The notes under the pieces are model-generated. The model was not told where the DNA came from. It worked only from the letters and a program-made list of their open reading frames with translations, and made no database searches. A DNA stretch of 64,000 nt from Saccoglossus kowalevskii (Eukaryota > Hemichordata > Enteropneusta > Harrimaniidae): NCBI RefSeq assembly GCF_000003605.2, contig NW_003144150.1, forward strand, positions 25,765 through 89,764, read 5' to 3'. A program made the translations under genes and the position numbers. Below are positions 37,251 to 49,200 of the stretch, piece by piece (within the stretch, counting starts at the first letter, position 1; each line of letters begins with the position of its first letter).

Positions 37251-40200
37251 TGAGGTAACTCTGAGTGTCTAGTGAGGGTGATGTGAGGTAACTCTGAGTG
37301 TCTAGTGAGGGTGATGTGAGGTAACTCTGAGTGTCTAGTGTGGGTGGTGTGAGGTAACTCTGAGTGTCTAGTTAGGGTGATGTGAGGTAAATCTGAGTGT
37401 CTAGTTAGGGTGATGTGAGGTAACTCTGAATGTCTAGTGAGGGTGATGTGAGGTAACTCTGAGTGTCTAGTGAGGGTGATGTGAGGTAACTCTGAGTGTC
37501 TAGTTAGGGTGATGTGAGGTAACTCTGAGTGTCTAGTGAGGGTGATGTGAGGTAACTCTGAGTGTCTAGTGAGGGTGATGTGAGGTAACTCTGAGTGTCT
37601 GGTGAGGGAGATGTGAGGTAACTCTGAGTGTCTAGTTAGGGTGATGTGAGGTAACTCTGAGTGTCTAGTGAGGGTGATGTGAGGTAAGTCTGAGTGTCTA
37701 GTTAGGGTGATGTGAGGTAACTCTGAGTGTCTAGTGAGGGTGATGTGGGGTAACTCTGAGTGTCTAGTTAGGGTGATGTGAGGTAACTCTGAGTGTCTAG
37801 TGAGGGTGATGTGAGGTAACTCTGAGTGTCTAGTTAGGGTGATGTGAGGTAACTCTGAGTGTCTAGTGAGGGTGATGTGGGGTAACTCTGAGTATCTAGT
37901 GAGGGTGATGTGAGGTAACTCTGAGTGTCTAGTGAGGGTGATGTGAGGTAACTCTGAGTGTCTAGTTAGGGTGATGTGAGGTAACTCTGAGTGTCTAGTG
38001 AGGGTGATGTGAGGTAACTCTGAGTGTCTAGTTAGGGTGATGTGAGGTAACTCTGAGTGTCTAGTGAGGGTGATGTGAGGTAACTCTGAGTGTCTAGTTA
38101 GGGTGATGTGAGGTAACTCTGAGTGTCTAGTGAGGGTGATGTGAGGGTGATGTGAGGTAACTCTGAGTGTCTAGTGAGGGTGATGTGAGGTAACTCTGAG
38201 TGTCAAGTGAGGGTGATGTGAGGTAACTCTGAGTGTCTAGTGAGGGTGATGTAAGGTAACTCTGAGTATCTAGTGAGGGTGATGTGAGGTAACTCTGAGT
38301 GTCTAGTGAGGGTGATGTGAGGTAACTCTGAGTGTCTAGTGAGGGTGATGTGAGGTAACTCTGAGTGTCTAGTGAGGGTGATGTGAGGTAAATCTGAGTG
38401 TCTAGTGAGGGTGATGTGAGGTAACTCTGAGTATCTAGTGAGGGTGATGTGGGGTAACTCTGAGTGTCTAGTGAGGGTGATGTGAGGTAACTCTGAGTGT
38501 CTAGTTAGGGTGATGTGAGGTAACTCTGAGTGTCTAGTGAGGGTGATGTGAGGTAACTCTGAGTGTGTAGTTAGGGTGATGTGAGGTAACTCTGAGTGTC
38601 TAGTGAGGGTGATGTGAGGTAACTCTGAGTGTCTAGTTAGGGTGATGTGAGGTAACTCTGAGTGTCTAGTTAGGGTGATGTGAGGTAACCCTGAGTGTCT
38701 AGTTAGGGTGATGTGAGGTAACTCTGAGTGTCAAGTGAGGGTGATGTGAGGTAACTCTGAGTGTCTAGTGAGGGTGATGTGAGGTAACTCTGAGTGTCTA
38801 GTGAGGGTGATGTGAGGTAACTCTGAGTGTCTAGTGAGGGTGATGTGAGGTAACTCTGAGTGTCTAGTTAGGGTGATGTGAGGTAACTCTGAGTGTCTAG
38901 TGAGGGTGATGTGAGGTAACTCTGAGTATCTAGTGAGGGTGATGTGAGGTAACTCTGAGTGTCTAGTGTGGGTGGTGTGAGGTAACTCTGAGTGTCTGGT
39001 GAGGGTGATGTGAGGTAACTCTGAGTGTCTAGTTAGGGTGATGTGAGGTAACTCTGAGTGTCTAGTGAGGGTGATGTGAGGTAACTCTGAGTGTCTAGTT
39101 AGGGTGATGTGAGGTAACTCTGAGTGTCTAGTGAGGGTGATGTGAGGTAACTCTGAGTGTCTAGTTAGGGTGATGTGAGGTAACTCTGAGTGTCTAGTGA
39201 GGGTGATGTGGGGTAACTCTGAGTGTCTAGTTAGGGTGATGTGAGGTAACTCTGAGTGTCTAGTTAGGGTGATGTGGGGTAACTCTGAGTGTCTAGTGAG
39301 GGTGATGTGAGGTAACTCTGAGTGTCTAGTGTGGGTGGTGTGAGGTAACTCTGAGTGTCTAGTGAGGGTGATGTGAGGTAAGTCTGAGTATCTAGTGAGG
39401 GTGATGTGAGGTAACTCTGAGTGTCTAGTGTGGGTGGTGTGAGGTAACTCTGAGTGTCTGGTGAGGGTGATGTGAGGTAACTCTGAGTGTCTAGTTAGGG
39501 TGATGTGAGGTAACTCTGAGTGTCTAGTGAGGGTGATGTGAGGTAACTCTGAGTGTCTAGTTAGGGTGATGTGAGGTAACTCTGAGTGTCTAGTGAGGGT
39601 GATGTGAGGTAACTCTGAGTGTCTAGTTAGGGTGATGTGATGTAACTCTGAGTGTCAAGTAAGGGTGATGTGAGGTAACTCTGAGTGTCTAGTGAGGGTG
39701 ATGTGAGGTAACTCTGAGTATCTAGTGAGTGTGATGTGAGGTAACTCTGAGTGTCTAGTGAGGGTGATGTGAGGTAACTCTGAGTGTCTAGTGAGGGTGG
39801 TGTGAGGTAACTCTGAGTGTCTAGTTAGGGTGATGTGAGGTAACTCTGAGTGTCTAGTTAGGGTGATGTGAGGTAACTCTGAGTGTCTAGTGAGGGTGAT
39901 GTGAGGTAACTCTGAGTATCTAGTGAGGGTGATGTGAGGTAACTCTGAGTGTCTAGTGTGGGTGATGTGAGGTAACTCTGAGTATCTAGTGAGGGTGATG
40001 TGAGGTAACTCTGAGTGTCTAGTGAGGGTGATGTGAGGTAACTCTGAGTGTCTAGTGAGGGTGATGTGAGGTAACTCTGAGTGTCTAGTTAGGGTGATGT
40101 GAGGTAACTCTGAGTGTCTAGTGAGGGTGATGTGAGGTAACTCTGAGTGTCTAGTTAGGGTGATGTGAGGTAACTCTGAGTGTCAAGTGAGGGTGATGTG

Positions 40201-41990
40201 AGGTAACTCTGAGTGTCTAGTGAGGGTGATGTGAGGTAACTCTGAGTGTCTAGTGAGGGTGGTGTGAGGTAACTCTGAGTGTCTAGTGAGGGTGATGTGA
40301 GGTAACTCTGAGTATCTAGTGAGGGTGATGTGAGGTAACTCTGAGTGTCTAGTGTGGGTTGTGTGAGGTAACTCTGAGTGTCTGGTGAGGGTGATGTGAG
40401 GTAACTCTGAGTGTCTAGTTAGGGTGATGTGAGGTAACTCTGAGTGTCTAGTGAGGGTGATGTGAGGTAACTCTGAGTGTCTAGTGAGGGTGACGTGAGG
40501 TAACTCTGAGTGTCTAGTGAGGGTGATATGAGGTAACTCTGAGTGTCTAGTTAGGGTGATGTGAGGTAACTCTGAGTATCTAGTGAGGGTGATGTGAGGT
40601 AACTCTGAGTGTCTAGTGAGGGTGATGTGAGGTAACTCTGAGTGTCTAGTTAGGGTGATGTGAGGTAACTCTGAGTGTCTAGTGAGGGTGATGTGAGGTA
40701 ACTCTGAGTGTCTAGTGAGGGTGATGTGAGGTAACTCTGAGTATCTTGTGAAGGTGATGTGAGGTAACTCTGAGTGTCTAGTGAGGGTGATGTGAGGTAA
40801 CTCTGAGTGTCTAGTTAGGGTGATGTGAGGTAACTCTGAGTGTCTAGTGAGGGTGATGTGAGGTAACTCTGAGTGTCTAGTTAGGGTGATGTGAGGTAAC
40901 TCTGAGTGTCTAGTGAGGGTGATGTGAGGTAACTCTGAGTGTTTAGTTAGGGTGATGTGAGGTAACTCTGAGTGTCTAGTGAGGGTGATGTGAGGTAACT
41001 CTGAGTGTCTAGTGAGGGTGATGTGAGGTAACTCTGAGTGTCTAGTTAGGGTGATGTGAGGTAACTCTGAGTGTCTAGTGAGGGTGATGTGAGGTAACTC
41101 TGAGTGTCTAGTTAGGGTGATGTGAGGTAACTCTGAGTGTCTAGTGAGGGTGATGTGAGGTAACTCTGAGGGTCTAGTTAGGGTGATGTGAGGTAACTCT
41201 GAGTGTCTAGTGAGGGTGATGTGAGGTAACTCTGAGTGTCTAGTTAGGGTGATGTGAGGTAACTCTGAGTGTCAAGTGTGGGTGATGTGAGGTAACTCTG
41301 AGTGTCTAGTGAGGGTGATGTAAGGTAACTCTGAGTATCTAGTGAGGGTGATGTGAGGTAACTCTGAGTGTCTAGTGAGGGTGATGTGAGGTAACTCTGA
41401 GTGTCTAGTGAGGGTGGTGTGAGGTAACTCTGAGTGTCTTAGTGAGGGTGATGTAAGGTAACTCTGAGTATCTAGTGAGGGTGATGTGAGGTAACTCTGA
41501 GTGTCTAGTGAGGGTGGTGTGAGGTAACTCTGAGTGTCTAGTGAGGGTGATGTGAGGTAACTCTGAGTATCTAGTGAGGGTGATGTGAGGTAACTCTGAG
41601 TGTCTAGTGTGGGTGGTGTGAGGTAACTCTGAGTGTCTAGTGAGGGTGATGTGAGGTAACTCTGAGTATCTAGTGAGGGTGATGTGAGGTAACTCTGAGT
41701 GTCTAGTGTGGGTGGTGTGAGGTAACTCTGAGTGTCTGGTGAGGGTGATGTGAGGTAACTCTGAGTGTCTAGTTAGGGTGATGTGAGGTAACTCTGAGTG
41801 TCTAGTGAGGGTGATGTGAGGTAACTCTGAGTATCTAGTGAGGGTGATGTGAGGTAACTCTGAGTGTCTAGTGAGGGTGATATGAGGTAACTCTGAGTGT
41901 CTAGTTAGGGTGATGTGAGGTAACTCTGAGTGTCTAGTTAGGGTGATGTGAGGTAACTCTGAGTGTCTAGTGAGGGTGATGTGAGGTAAC
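37251..41990 (+). repeat. Array domain 11: A/B higher-order repeats
   Basis: A/B alternation with gtgtgggtggtg/ctggtg pairs, gatgtaagg, gtcaag and gagtgtgtag variants. The gtaaatctg marker near 37390 ties the left part to 3650, 22080 and 55690. One 44-bp unit lies at 38127-38170. A single inserted T lies near 41440. There is no gene. Confidence 0.8.
38127..38170 (+). repeat. 44-bp unit with an extra 11-bp sub-repeat
   Basis: The 11-bp string gtgatgtgagg occurs twice in succession, making the unit exactly 33+11 bp. This is what slippage between the internal 11-bp sub-repeats of the monomer would give. Confidence 0.92.
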
Positions 41991-42395
41991 TCTGAGTATC
42001 TAGTGAGGGTGATGTGAGGTAACTCTGAGTGTCTAGCAAGGGTGGTGGTAGGTAACTCTGAGTGTCTAGTGAGGGTGATGTGAGGTAACTCTGAGTATCT
42101 AGTGAGTGTGATGTGAGGTAACTCTGAGTGTCTAGTGAGGGTGATGTGAGGTAACTCTGAGTGTCTAGTGAGGGTGGTGTGAGGTAACTCTGAGAGTCTA
42201 GTGAGGGTGATGTGAGGTAACTCTGAGTGTCTAGTTAGGGTGATGTGAGGTAACTCTGAGTGTCTAGTGAGGGTGATGTGAGGTAACTCTGAGTATCTAG
42301 TGAGGGTGATGTGAGGTAACTCTGAGTGTCTAGTGTGGGTGGTGTGAGGTAACTCTGAGTGTCTGGTGAGGGTGATGTGAGGTAACTCTGAGTGT
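41834..42395 (+). repeat. 562-bp duplicated segment, copy 1 (825-bp period)
   Basis: It is identical by direct reading to 42659-43220 at a constant offset of 825 bp (25 units). Shared landmarks in order are gatatgagg, gcaagggtggtggtagg, gagtatctagtgagtgtg, gtggtg, gagagtct, gtgtgggtggtg and ctggtg. The match ends at gtgtgtag against gtgtctat. Confidence 0.9.
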
Positions 42396-42658
42396 GTAGT
42401 TAGGGTGATGTGAGGTAACTCTGAGTATCTTGTGAAGGTGATGTGAGGTAACTCTGAGTGTCTAGTGAGGGTGATGTGAGGTAACTCTGAGTGTCTAGTT
42501 AGGGTGATGTGAGGTAACTCTGAGTGTCTAGTGAGGGTGATGTGAGGTAACTCTGAGTGTCTAGTGAGGGTGATATGAGGTAACTCTGAGTGTCTAGTTA
42601 GGGTGATGTGAGGTAACTCTGAGTGTCTAGTTAGGGTGATGTGAGGTAACTCTGAGTG

Positions 42659-43220
42659 TCTAGTGAGGGTGATGTGAGGTAACTCTGAGTGTCTAGTGAG
42701 GGTGATATGAGGTAACTCTGAGTGTCTAGTTAGGGTGATGTGAGGTAACTCTGAGTGTCTAGTTAGGGTGATGTGAGGTAACTCTGAGTGTCTAGTGAGG
42801 GTGATGTGAGGTAACTCTGAGTATCTAGTGAGGGTGATGTGAGGTAACTCTGAGTGTCTAGCAAGGGTGGTGGTAGGTAACTCTGAGTGTCTAGTGAGGG
42901 TGATGTGAGGTAACTCTGAGTATCTAGTGAGTGTGATGTGAGGTAACTCTGAGTGTCTAGTGAGGGTGATGTGAGGTAACTCTGAGTGTCTAGTGAGGGT
43001 GGTGTGAGGTAACTCTGAGAGTCTAGTGAGGGTGATGTGAGGTAACTCTGAGTGTCTAGTTAGGGTGATGTGAGGTAACTCTGAGTGTCTAGTGAGGGTG
43101 ATGTGAGGTAACTCTGAGTATCTAGTGAGGGTGATGTGAGGTAACTCTGAGTGTCTAGTGTGGGTGGTGTGAGGTAACTCTGAGTGTCTGGTGAGGGTGA
43201 TGTGAGGTAACTCTGAGTGT
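42659..43220 (+). repeat. 562-bp duplicated segment, copy 2 (825-bp period)
   Basis: Second copy of the segment at 41834-42395. The roughly 260 bp between the copies are ordinary A/B units, including one gagtatcttgtgaagg unit that also occurs near 40741. Confidence 0.9.
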
Positions 43221-46200
43221 CTATTTAGGGTGATGTGAGGTAACTGAGTGTCTAGTGAGGGTGATGTGAGGTAACTCTGAGTGTCTAGTTAGGGTGATGT
43301 GAGGTAACTCTGAGTGTCTAGTGAGGGTGATGTGAGGTAACTCTGAGTATCTAGTGAGGGTGATGTGAGGTAACTCTGAGTGTCTAGTGAGGGTGATATG
43401 AGGTAACTCTGAGTGTCTAGTTAGGGTGATGTGAGGTAACTCTGAGTGTCTAGTGAGGGTGATGTGAGGTAACTCTGAGTGTCTAGTGAGGGTGATGTGA
43501 GGTAACTCTGAGTGTCTAGTGAGGGTGATGTGAGGTAACTCTGAGTGTCTAGTTAGGGTGATGTGATGTAACTCTGAGTGTCTAGTGAGGGTGATGTGAG
43601 GTAACTCTGAGTATCTAGTGAGTGTGATGTGAGGTAACTCTGAGTGTCTAGTGAGGGTGATGTGAGGTAACTCTGAGAGTCTAGTGAGGGTGATGTGAGG
43701 TAACTCTGAGTGTCTAGTTAGGGTGATGTGAGGTAACTCTGAGTGTCTAGTGAGGGTGATGTGAGGTAACTCTGAGTGTCTAGTGAGGGTGATGTGAGGT
43801 AACTCTGAGTATCTAGTGAGGGTGATGTGAGGTAACTCTGAGTGTCTAGTGTGGGTGGTGTGAGGTAACTCTGAGTGTCTAGTTAGGGTGATGTGAGGTA
43901 ACTGAGTGTCTAGTGAGGGTGATGTGAGGTAACTCTGAGTGTCTAGTTAGGGTGATGTGAGGTAACTCTGAGTGTCTAGTGAGGGTGATGTGAGGTAACT
44001 CTGAGTATCTAGTGAGGGTGATGTGAGGTAACTCTGAGTGTCTAGCAAGGGTGGTGGTAGGTAACTCTGAGTGTCTAGTGAGGGTGATGTGAGGTAACTC
44101 TGAGTGTCTAGTTAGGGTGATGTGAGGTAACTCTGAGTGTCTAGTGAGGGTGATGTGAGGTAACTCTGAGTATCTAGTGAGGGTGATGTGAGGTAACTCT
44201 GAGTGTCTAGTTAGGGTGATGTGAGGTAACTGAGTGTCTAGTGAGGGTGATGTGAGGTAACTCTGAGTGTCTAGTGAGGGTGATGTGAGGTAACTCTGAG
44301 TATCTAGTGAGGGTGATGTGAGGTAACTCTGAGTGTCTAGTTAGGGTGATGTGAGGTAACTGAGTGTCTAGTGAGGGTGATGTGAGGTAACACTGAGTGT
44401 CTAGTGAGGGTGATGTGAGGTAACTCTGAGTGAATAGTGAGGGTGATGTGAGGTAACTCTGAGTGTCTAGTGAGGGTGTTGGGGGTAACTCTGAGTGTCT
44501 AGTGAGGGTGATGTGAGGTAACTCTGAGTGTCTAGCAAGGGTGGTGGTAGGTAACTCTGAGTGTCTAGTGAGGGTGATGTGAGGTAACTCTGAGTGTCTA
44601 GCAAGGGTGGTGGTAGGTAACTCTGAGTGTCTAGTGAGGGTGATGTGAGGTAACTCTGAGTGTCTAGTTAGGGTGATGTGAGGTAACTCTGAGTGTCTAG
44701 TGAGGGTGATGTGAGGTAACTGAGTATCTAGTGAGGGTGATGTGAGGTAACTCTGAGTGTCTAGTTAGGGTGATGTGAGGTAACTCTGAGTGTCTAGTGA
44801 GGGTGATGTGAGGTAACTCTGAGTATCTAGTGAGGGTGATGTGAGGTAACTCTGAGTGTCTAGTGTGGGTGGTGTGAGGTAACTCTGAGTGTCTGGTGAG
44901 GGTGATGTGAGGTAACTCTGAGTGTCTAGTTAGGGTGATGTGAGGTAACTCTGAGTGTCTAGTGAGGGTGATGTGAGGTAACTCTGAGTGTCTAGTTAGG
45001 GTGATGTGAGGTAACTCTGAATGTCTAGTGAGGGTGATGTGGGGTAACTCTGAGTGTCTAGTTAGGGTGATGTGAGGTAACTCTGAGTGTCTAGTGAGGG
45101 TGATGTGAGGTAACTCTGAGTATCTAGTGAGGGTGATGTGAGGTAACTCTTAGTGTCTAGTTAGGGTGGTGTGAGGTAACTCTGAGTGTCTGGTGAGGGT
45201 GATGTGAGGTAACTCTGAGTGTCTAGTTAGGCTGATGTGAGGTAACTCTGAGTGTCTAGTGAGGGTGATGTGAGGTAACTCTGAGTGTCTAGTTAGGGTG
45301 ATGTGAGGTAACTCTGAGTGTCTAGTGAGGGTGATGTGAGGTAACTCTGAGTGTCTAGTTAGGGTGATGTGAAGTAACTCTGAGTGTCTAGTTAGGGTGA
45401 TGTGAGGTAACTCTGAGTGTCTAGTGAGGGTGATGTGAGGTAACTCTGAGTGTCTAGTGAGGGTGATGTGAGGTAACTCTGAGTGTCTAGTGAGGGTGAT
45501 GTGAGGTAACTCTGAGTGTCTAGTGAGGGTGATGTGAGGTAACTCTGAGTGTCTAGTGAGGGTGATGTGAGGTAACTCTGAGTGTCTAGTGAGGGTGATG
45601 TGAGGTAACTCTGAGTGTCTAGTGAGGGTGATGTGAGGTAACTCTGAGTGAATAGTGAGGGTGATGTGAGGTAACTCTGAGTGTCTAGTGAGGGTGTTGG
45701 GGGTAACTCTGAGTGTCTAGTGAGGGTGATGTGAGGTAACTCTGAGTGTCTAGCAAGGGTGGTGGTAGGTAACTCTGAGTGTCTAGTGAGGGTGATGTGA
45801 GGTAACTCTGAGTGTCTAGTTAGGGTGATGTGAGGTAACTCTGAGTGTCTAGTGAGGGTGATGTGAGGTAACTCTGAGTGTCTAGTTAGGGTGATGTGAG
45901 GTAACTCTGAGTGTCTAGTGAGGGTGATGTGAGGTAACTCTGAGTGTCTAGTGAAGGTGATGTGAGGTAACTCTGAGTGTCTAGTGAGGGTGATGTGAGG
46001 TAACTCTGAGTGTCTAGTGAGGGTGATGTGAGGTAACTCTGAATGTCTAGTGAGGGTGATGTGAGGTAACTCTGAGTGTCTAGTGAGGGTGATGTGAGGT
46101 AACTCTGAGTGTCTAGTGAGGGTGATGTGAGGTAACTCTGAGTGTCTAGTGAGGGTGGTGTGAGGTAACTCTGAGAGTCTAGTGAGGGTGATGTGAGGTA

Positions 46201-49200
46201 ACTCTGAGTGTCTAGTTAGGGTGATGTGAGGTAACTCTGAGCGTCTAGTGAGGGTGATGTGAGGTAACTCTGAGTATCTAGTGAGGGTGATGTGAGGTAA
46301 CTCTGAGTGTCTAGTGTGGGTGGTGTGAGGTAACTCTGAGTGTCTAGTGAGGGTGATGTGAGGTAACTGAGTGTCTAGTTAGGGTGATGTGAGGTAACTC
46401 TGAGTGTCAAGTGAGGGTGATGTGAGGTAACTCTGATTGTCTAGTGAGGGTGATGTGAGGTAACTCTGAGTATCTAGTGAGGGTGATGTGAGGTAACTCT
46501 GAGTGTCTAGTTAGGGTGATGTGAGGTAACTCTGAGTGTCTAGTGAGGGTGATGTGAGGTAACTCTGAGTATCTAGTGAGGGTGATGTGAGGTAACTCTG
46601 AGTGTCTAGTGTGGGTGGTGTGAGGTAACTCTGAGTGTCTGGTGAGGGTGATGTGAGGTAACTCTGAGTGTCTAGCAAGGGTGGTGGTAGGTAACTCTGA
46701 GTGTCTAGTGAGGGTGTTGGGGGTAACTCTGAGTGTCTAGTGAGGGTGATGTGAGGTAACTCTGAGTGTCTAGCAAGGGTGGTGGTAGGTAACTCTGAGT
46801 GTCTAGTGAGGGTGATGTGAGGTAACTCTGAGTGTCTAGTGAGGGTGATGTGAGGTAACTCTGAGTGTCTAGTGTGGGTGGTGTGAGGTAACTCTGAGTG
46901 TCTGGTGAGGGTGATGTGAGGTAACTCTGAGTGTCTAGTTAGGGTGATGTGAGGTAACTCTGAGTGTCTAGTGAGGGTGATGTGAGGTAACTCTGAGTGT
47001 CTAGTTAGGGTGATGTGAGGTAACTCTGAGCGTCTAGTGAGGGTGATGTGAGGTAACTCTGAGTATCTAGTGAGGGTGATGTGAGGTAACTCTGAGTGTC
47101 TAGTGTGGGTGGTGTGAGGTAACTCTGAGTGTCTGGTGAGGGTGATGTGAGGTAACTCTGAGTGTCTAGTTAGGGTGATGTGAGGTAACTCTGAGTGTCT
47201 AGTGAGGGTGATGTGAGGTAACTGAGTGTCTAGTTAGGGTGATGTGAGGTAACTCTGAGTGTCAAGTGAGGGTGATGTGAGGTAACTCTGATTGTCTAGT
47301 GAGGGTGATGTGAGGTAACTCTGAGTATCTAGTGAGGGTGATGTGAGGTAACTCTGAGTGTCTAGTGAGGGTGATGTGAGGTAACTCTGATTGTCTAGTG
47401 AGGGTGATGTGAGGTAACTCTGAGCGTCTAGTGAGGGTGATGTGAGGTAACACTGAGTGTCTAGTGAGGGTGATGTGAGGTAACTCTGAGTGTCTAGTGA
47501 GGGTGATGTGAGGTAACACTGAGTGTCTAGTGAGGGTGATGTGAGGTAACTCTGAGTGAATAGTGAGGGTGATGTGAGGTAACTCTGAGTGTCTAGTGAG
47601 GGTGTTGGGGGTAACTCTGAGTGTCTAGTGAGGGTGATGTGAGGTAACTCTGAGTGTCTAGTTAGGGTGATGTGAGGTAACTCTGAGTGTCTAGTGAGGG
47701 TGATGTGAGGTAACTCTGAGTATCTAGTGAGGGTGATGTGAGGTAACTCTGAGTGTCTAGTGTGGGTGGTGTGAGGTAACTCTGAGTGTCTGGTGAGGGT
47801 GATGTGAGGTAACTCTGAGTGTCTAGCAAGGGTGGTGGTAGGTAACTCTGAGTGTCTAGTGAGGGTGTTGGGGGTAACTCTGAGTGTCTAGTGAGGGTGA
47901 TGTGAGGTAACTCTGAGTGTCTAGCAAGGGTGGTGGTAGGTAACTCTGAGTGTCTAGTGAGGGTGATGTGAGGTAACTCTGAGTGTCTAGTGAGGGTGAT
48001 GTGAGGTAACTCTGAGTGTCTAGTGTGGGTGGTGTGAGGTAACTCTGAGTGTCTGGTGAGGGTGATGTGAGGTAACTCTGAGTGTCTAGTTAGGGTGATG
48101 TGAGGTAACTCTGAGTGTCTAGTGAGGGTGATGTGAGGTAACTCTGAGTGTCTAGTGAGGGTGATGTGAGGTAACTCTGAATGTCTAGTGAGGGTGATGT
48201 GAGGTAACTCTGAGTGTCTAGTGAGGGTGATGTGAGGTAACTCTGAGTGTCTAGTGAGGGTGATGTGAGGTAACTCTGAGTGTCTAGTGAGGGTGATGTG
48301 AGGTAACTCTGAGTGTCTAGTGAGGGTGGTGTGAGGTAACTCTGAGTGTCTAGTGAGGGTGATATGAGGTAACTCTGAGTGTCTAGCAAGGGTGGTGGTA
48401 GGTAACTCTGAGTGTCTAGTGAGGGTGATGTGAGGTAACTCTGAGTGTCTAGTGAAGGTGGTGTGAGGTAACTCTGAGTGTCTAGTGAGGGTGATGTGAG
48501 GTAACTCTGAGTGTCTAGTGAAGGTGATGTGAGGTAACTCTGAGTGTCTAGTGAGGGTGATGTAGGGTAACTCTGAGTGTCTAGTGAGGGTGATGTGAGG
48601 TAACTCTGAGTGTCTAGTGAGGGTGATGTGAGGTAACTCTGAGTGTCTAGTGAGGGTGATGTGAGGTAACTCTGAGTGTCTAGTGAGGGTGATGTGAGGT
48701 AACTCTGAGTGTCTAGTGAGGGTGATGTGAGGTAACTCTGAGTGTCTAGTGAGGGTGATGTGAGGTAACTCTGAGTGTCTAGTGAGGGTGATGTGAGGTA
48801 ACTCTGAGTGTCTAGTGAGGGTGATGTGAGGTAACTCTGAGTGTCTAGTGAGGGTGATGTGAGGTAACTCTGAGTGTCTAGTGAGGGTGATGTGAGGTAA
48901 CTCTGAGTGTCTAGTGAGGGTGATGTGAGGTAACTCTGAGTGTCTAGTGAGGGTGGTGTGAGGTAACTCTGAGTGTCTAGTGAGGGTGATGTGAGGTAAC
49001 TCTGAGTGTCTAGCAAGGGTGGTGGTAGGTAACTCTGAGTGTCTAGTGAGGGTGATGTGAGGTAACTCTGAGTGTCTAGTGAAGGTGGTGTGAGGTAACT
49101 CTGAGTGTCTAGTGAGGGTGATGTGAGGTAACTCTGAGTGTCTAGTGAAGGTGATGTGAGGTAACTCTGAGTGTCTAGTTAGGGTGATGTGAGGTAACTC
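43221..49200 (+). repeat. Array domain 12: interleaved A/B and gcaag/gttggggg blocks
   Basis: Gcaag units recur near 44044, 44534, 44609, 45751, 46674, 46771, 47824, 47923, 48386 and 49012. Several lie next to gagtgaata or 32-bp gttggggg units. Numerous 31-bp aactgag units lie between 43240 and 47221. From about 48090 to 49016 the units are mostly A type and register is kept, so one minus-strand frame stays open for over 900 bases. It encodes only the repeat. Confidence 0.8.
47262..47519 (+). repeat. 258-bp HOR cassette, copy 4
   Basis: Same ordered variants as copies 1-3, with the same upstream 31-bp aactgag unit and downstream gagtgaata and gttggggg units as copies 3 and 5. Confidence 0.9.

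Noticed and set aside
48090-49016. Long minus-strand open frame (308 codons) of an 11-residue repeat LDTQSYLTSPS
   Set aside because: This is the second stop-free minus frame of the same unit. The very common gttaggg variant creates TAA in it, so it stays open only where A units predominate. Nothing suggests selection to keep it open. The frames at 30051-30614, 31173-31523 and 7489-7986 are the same artefact.
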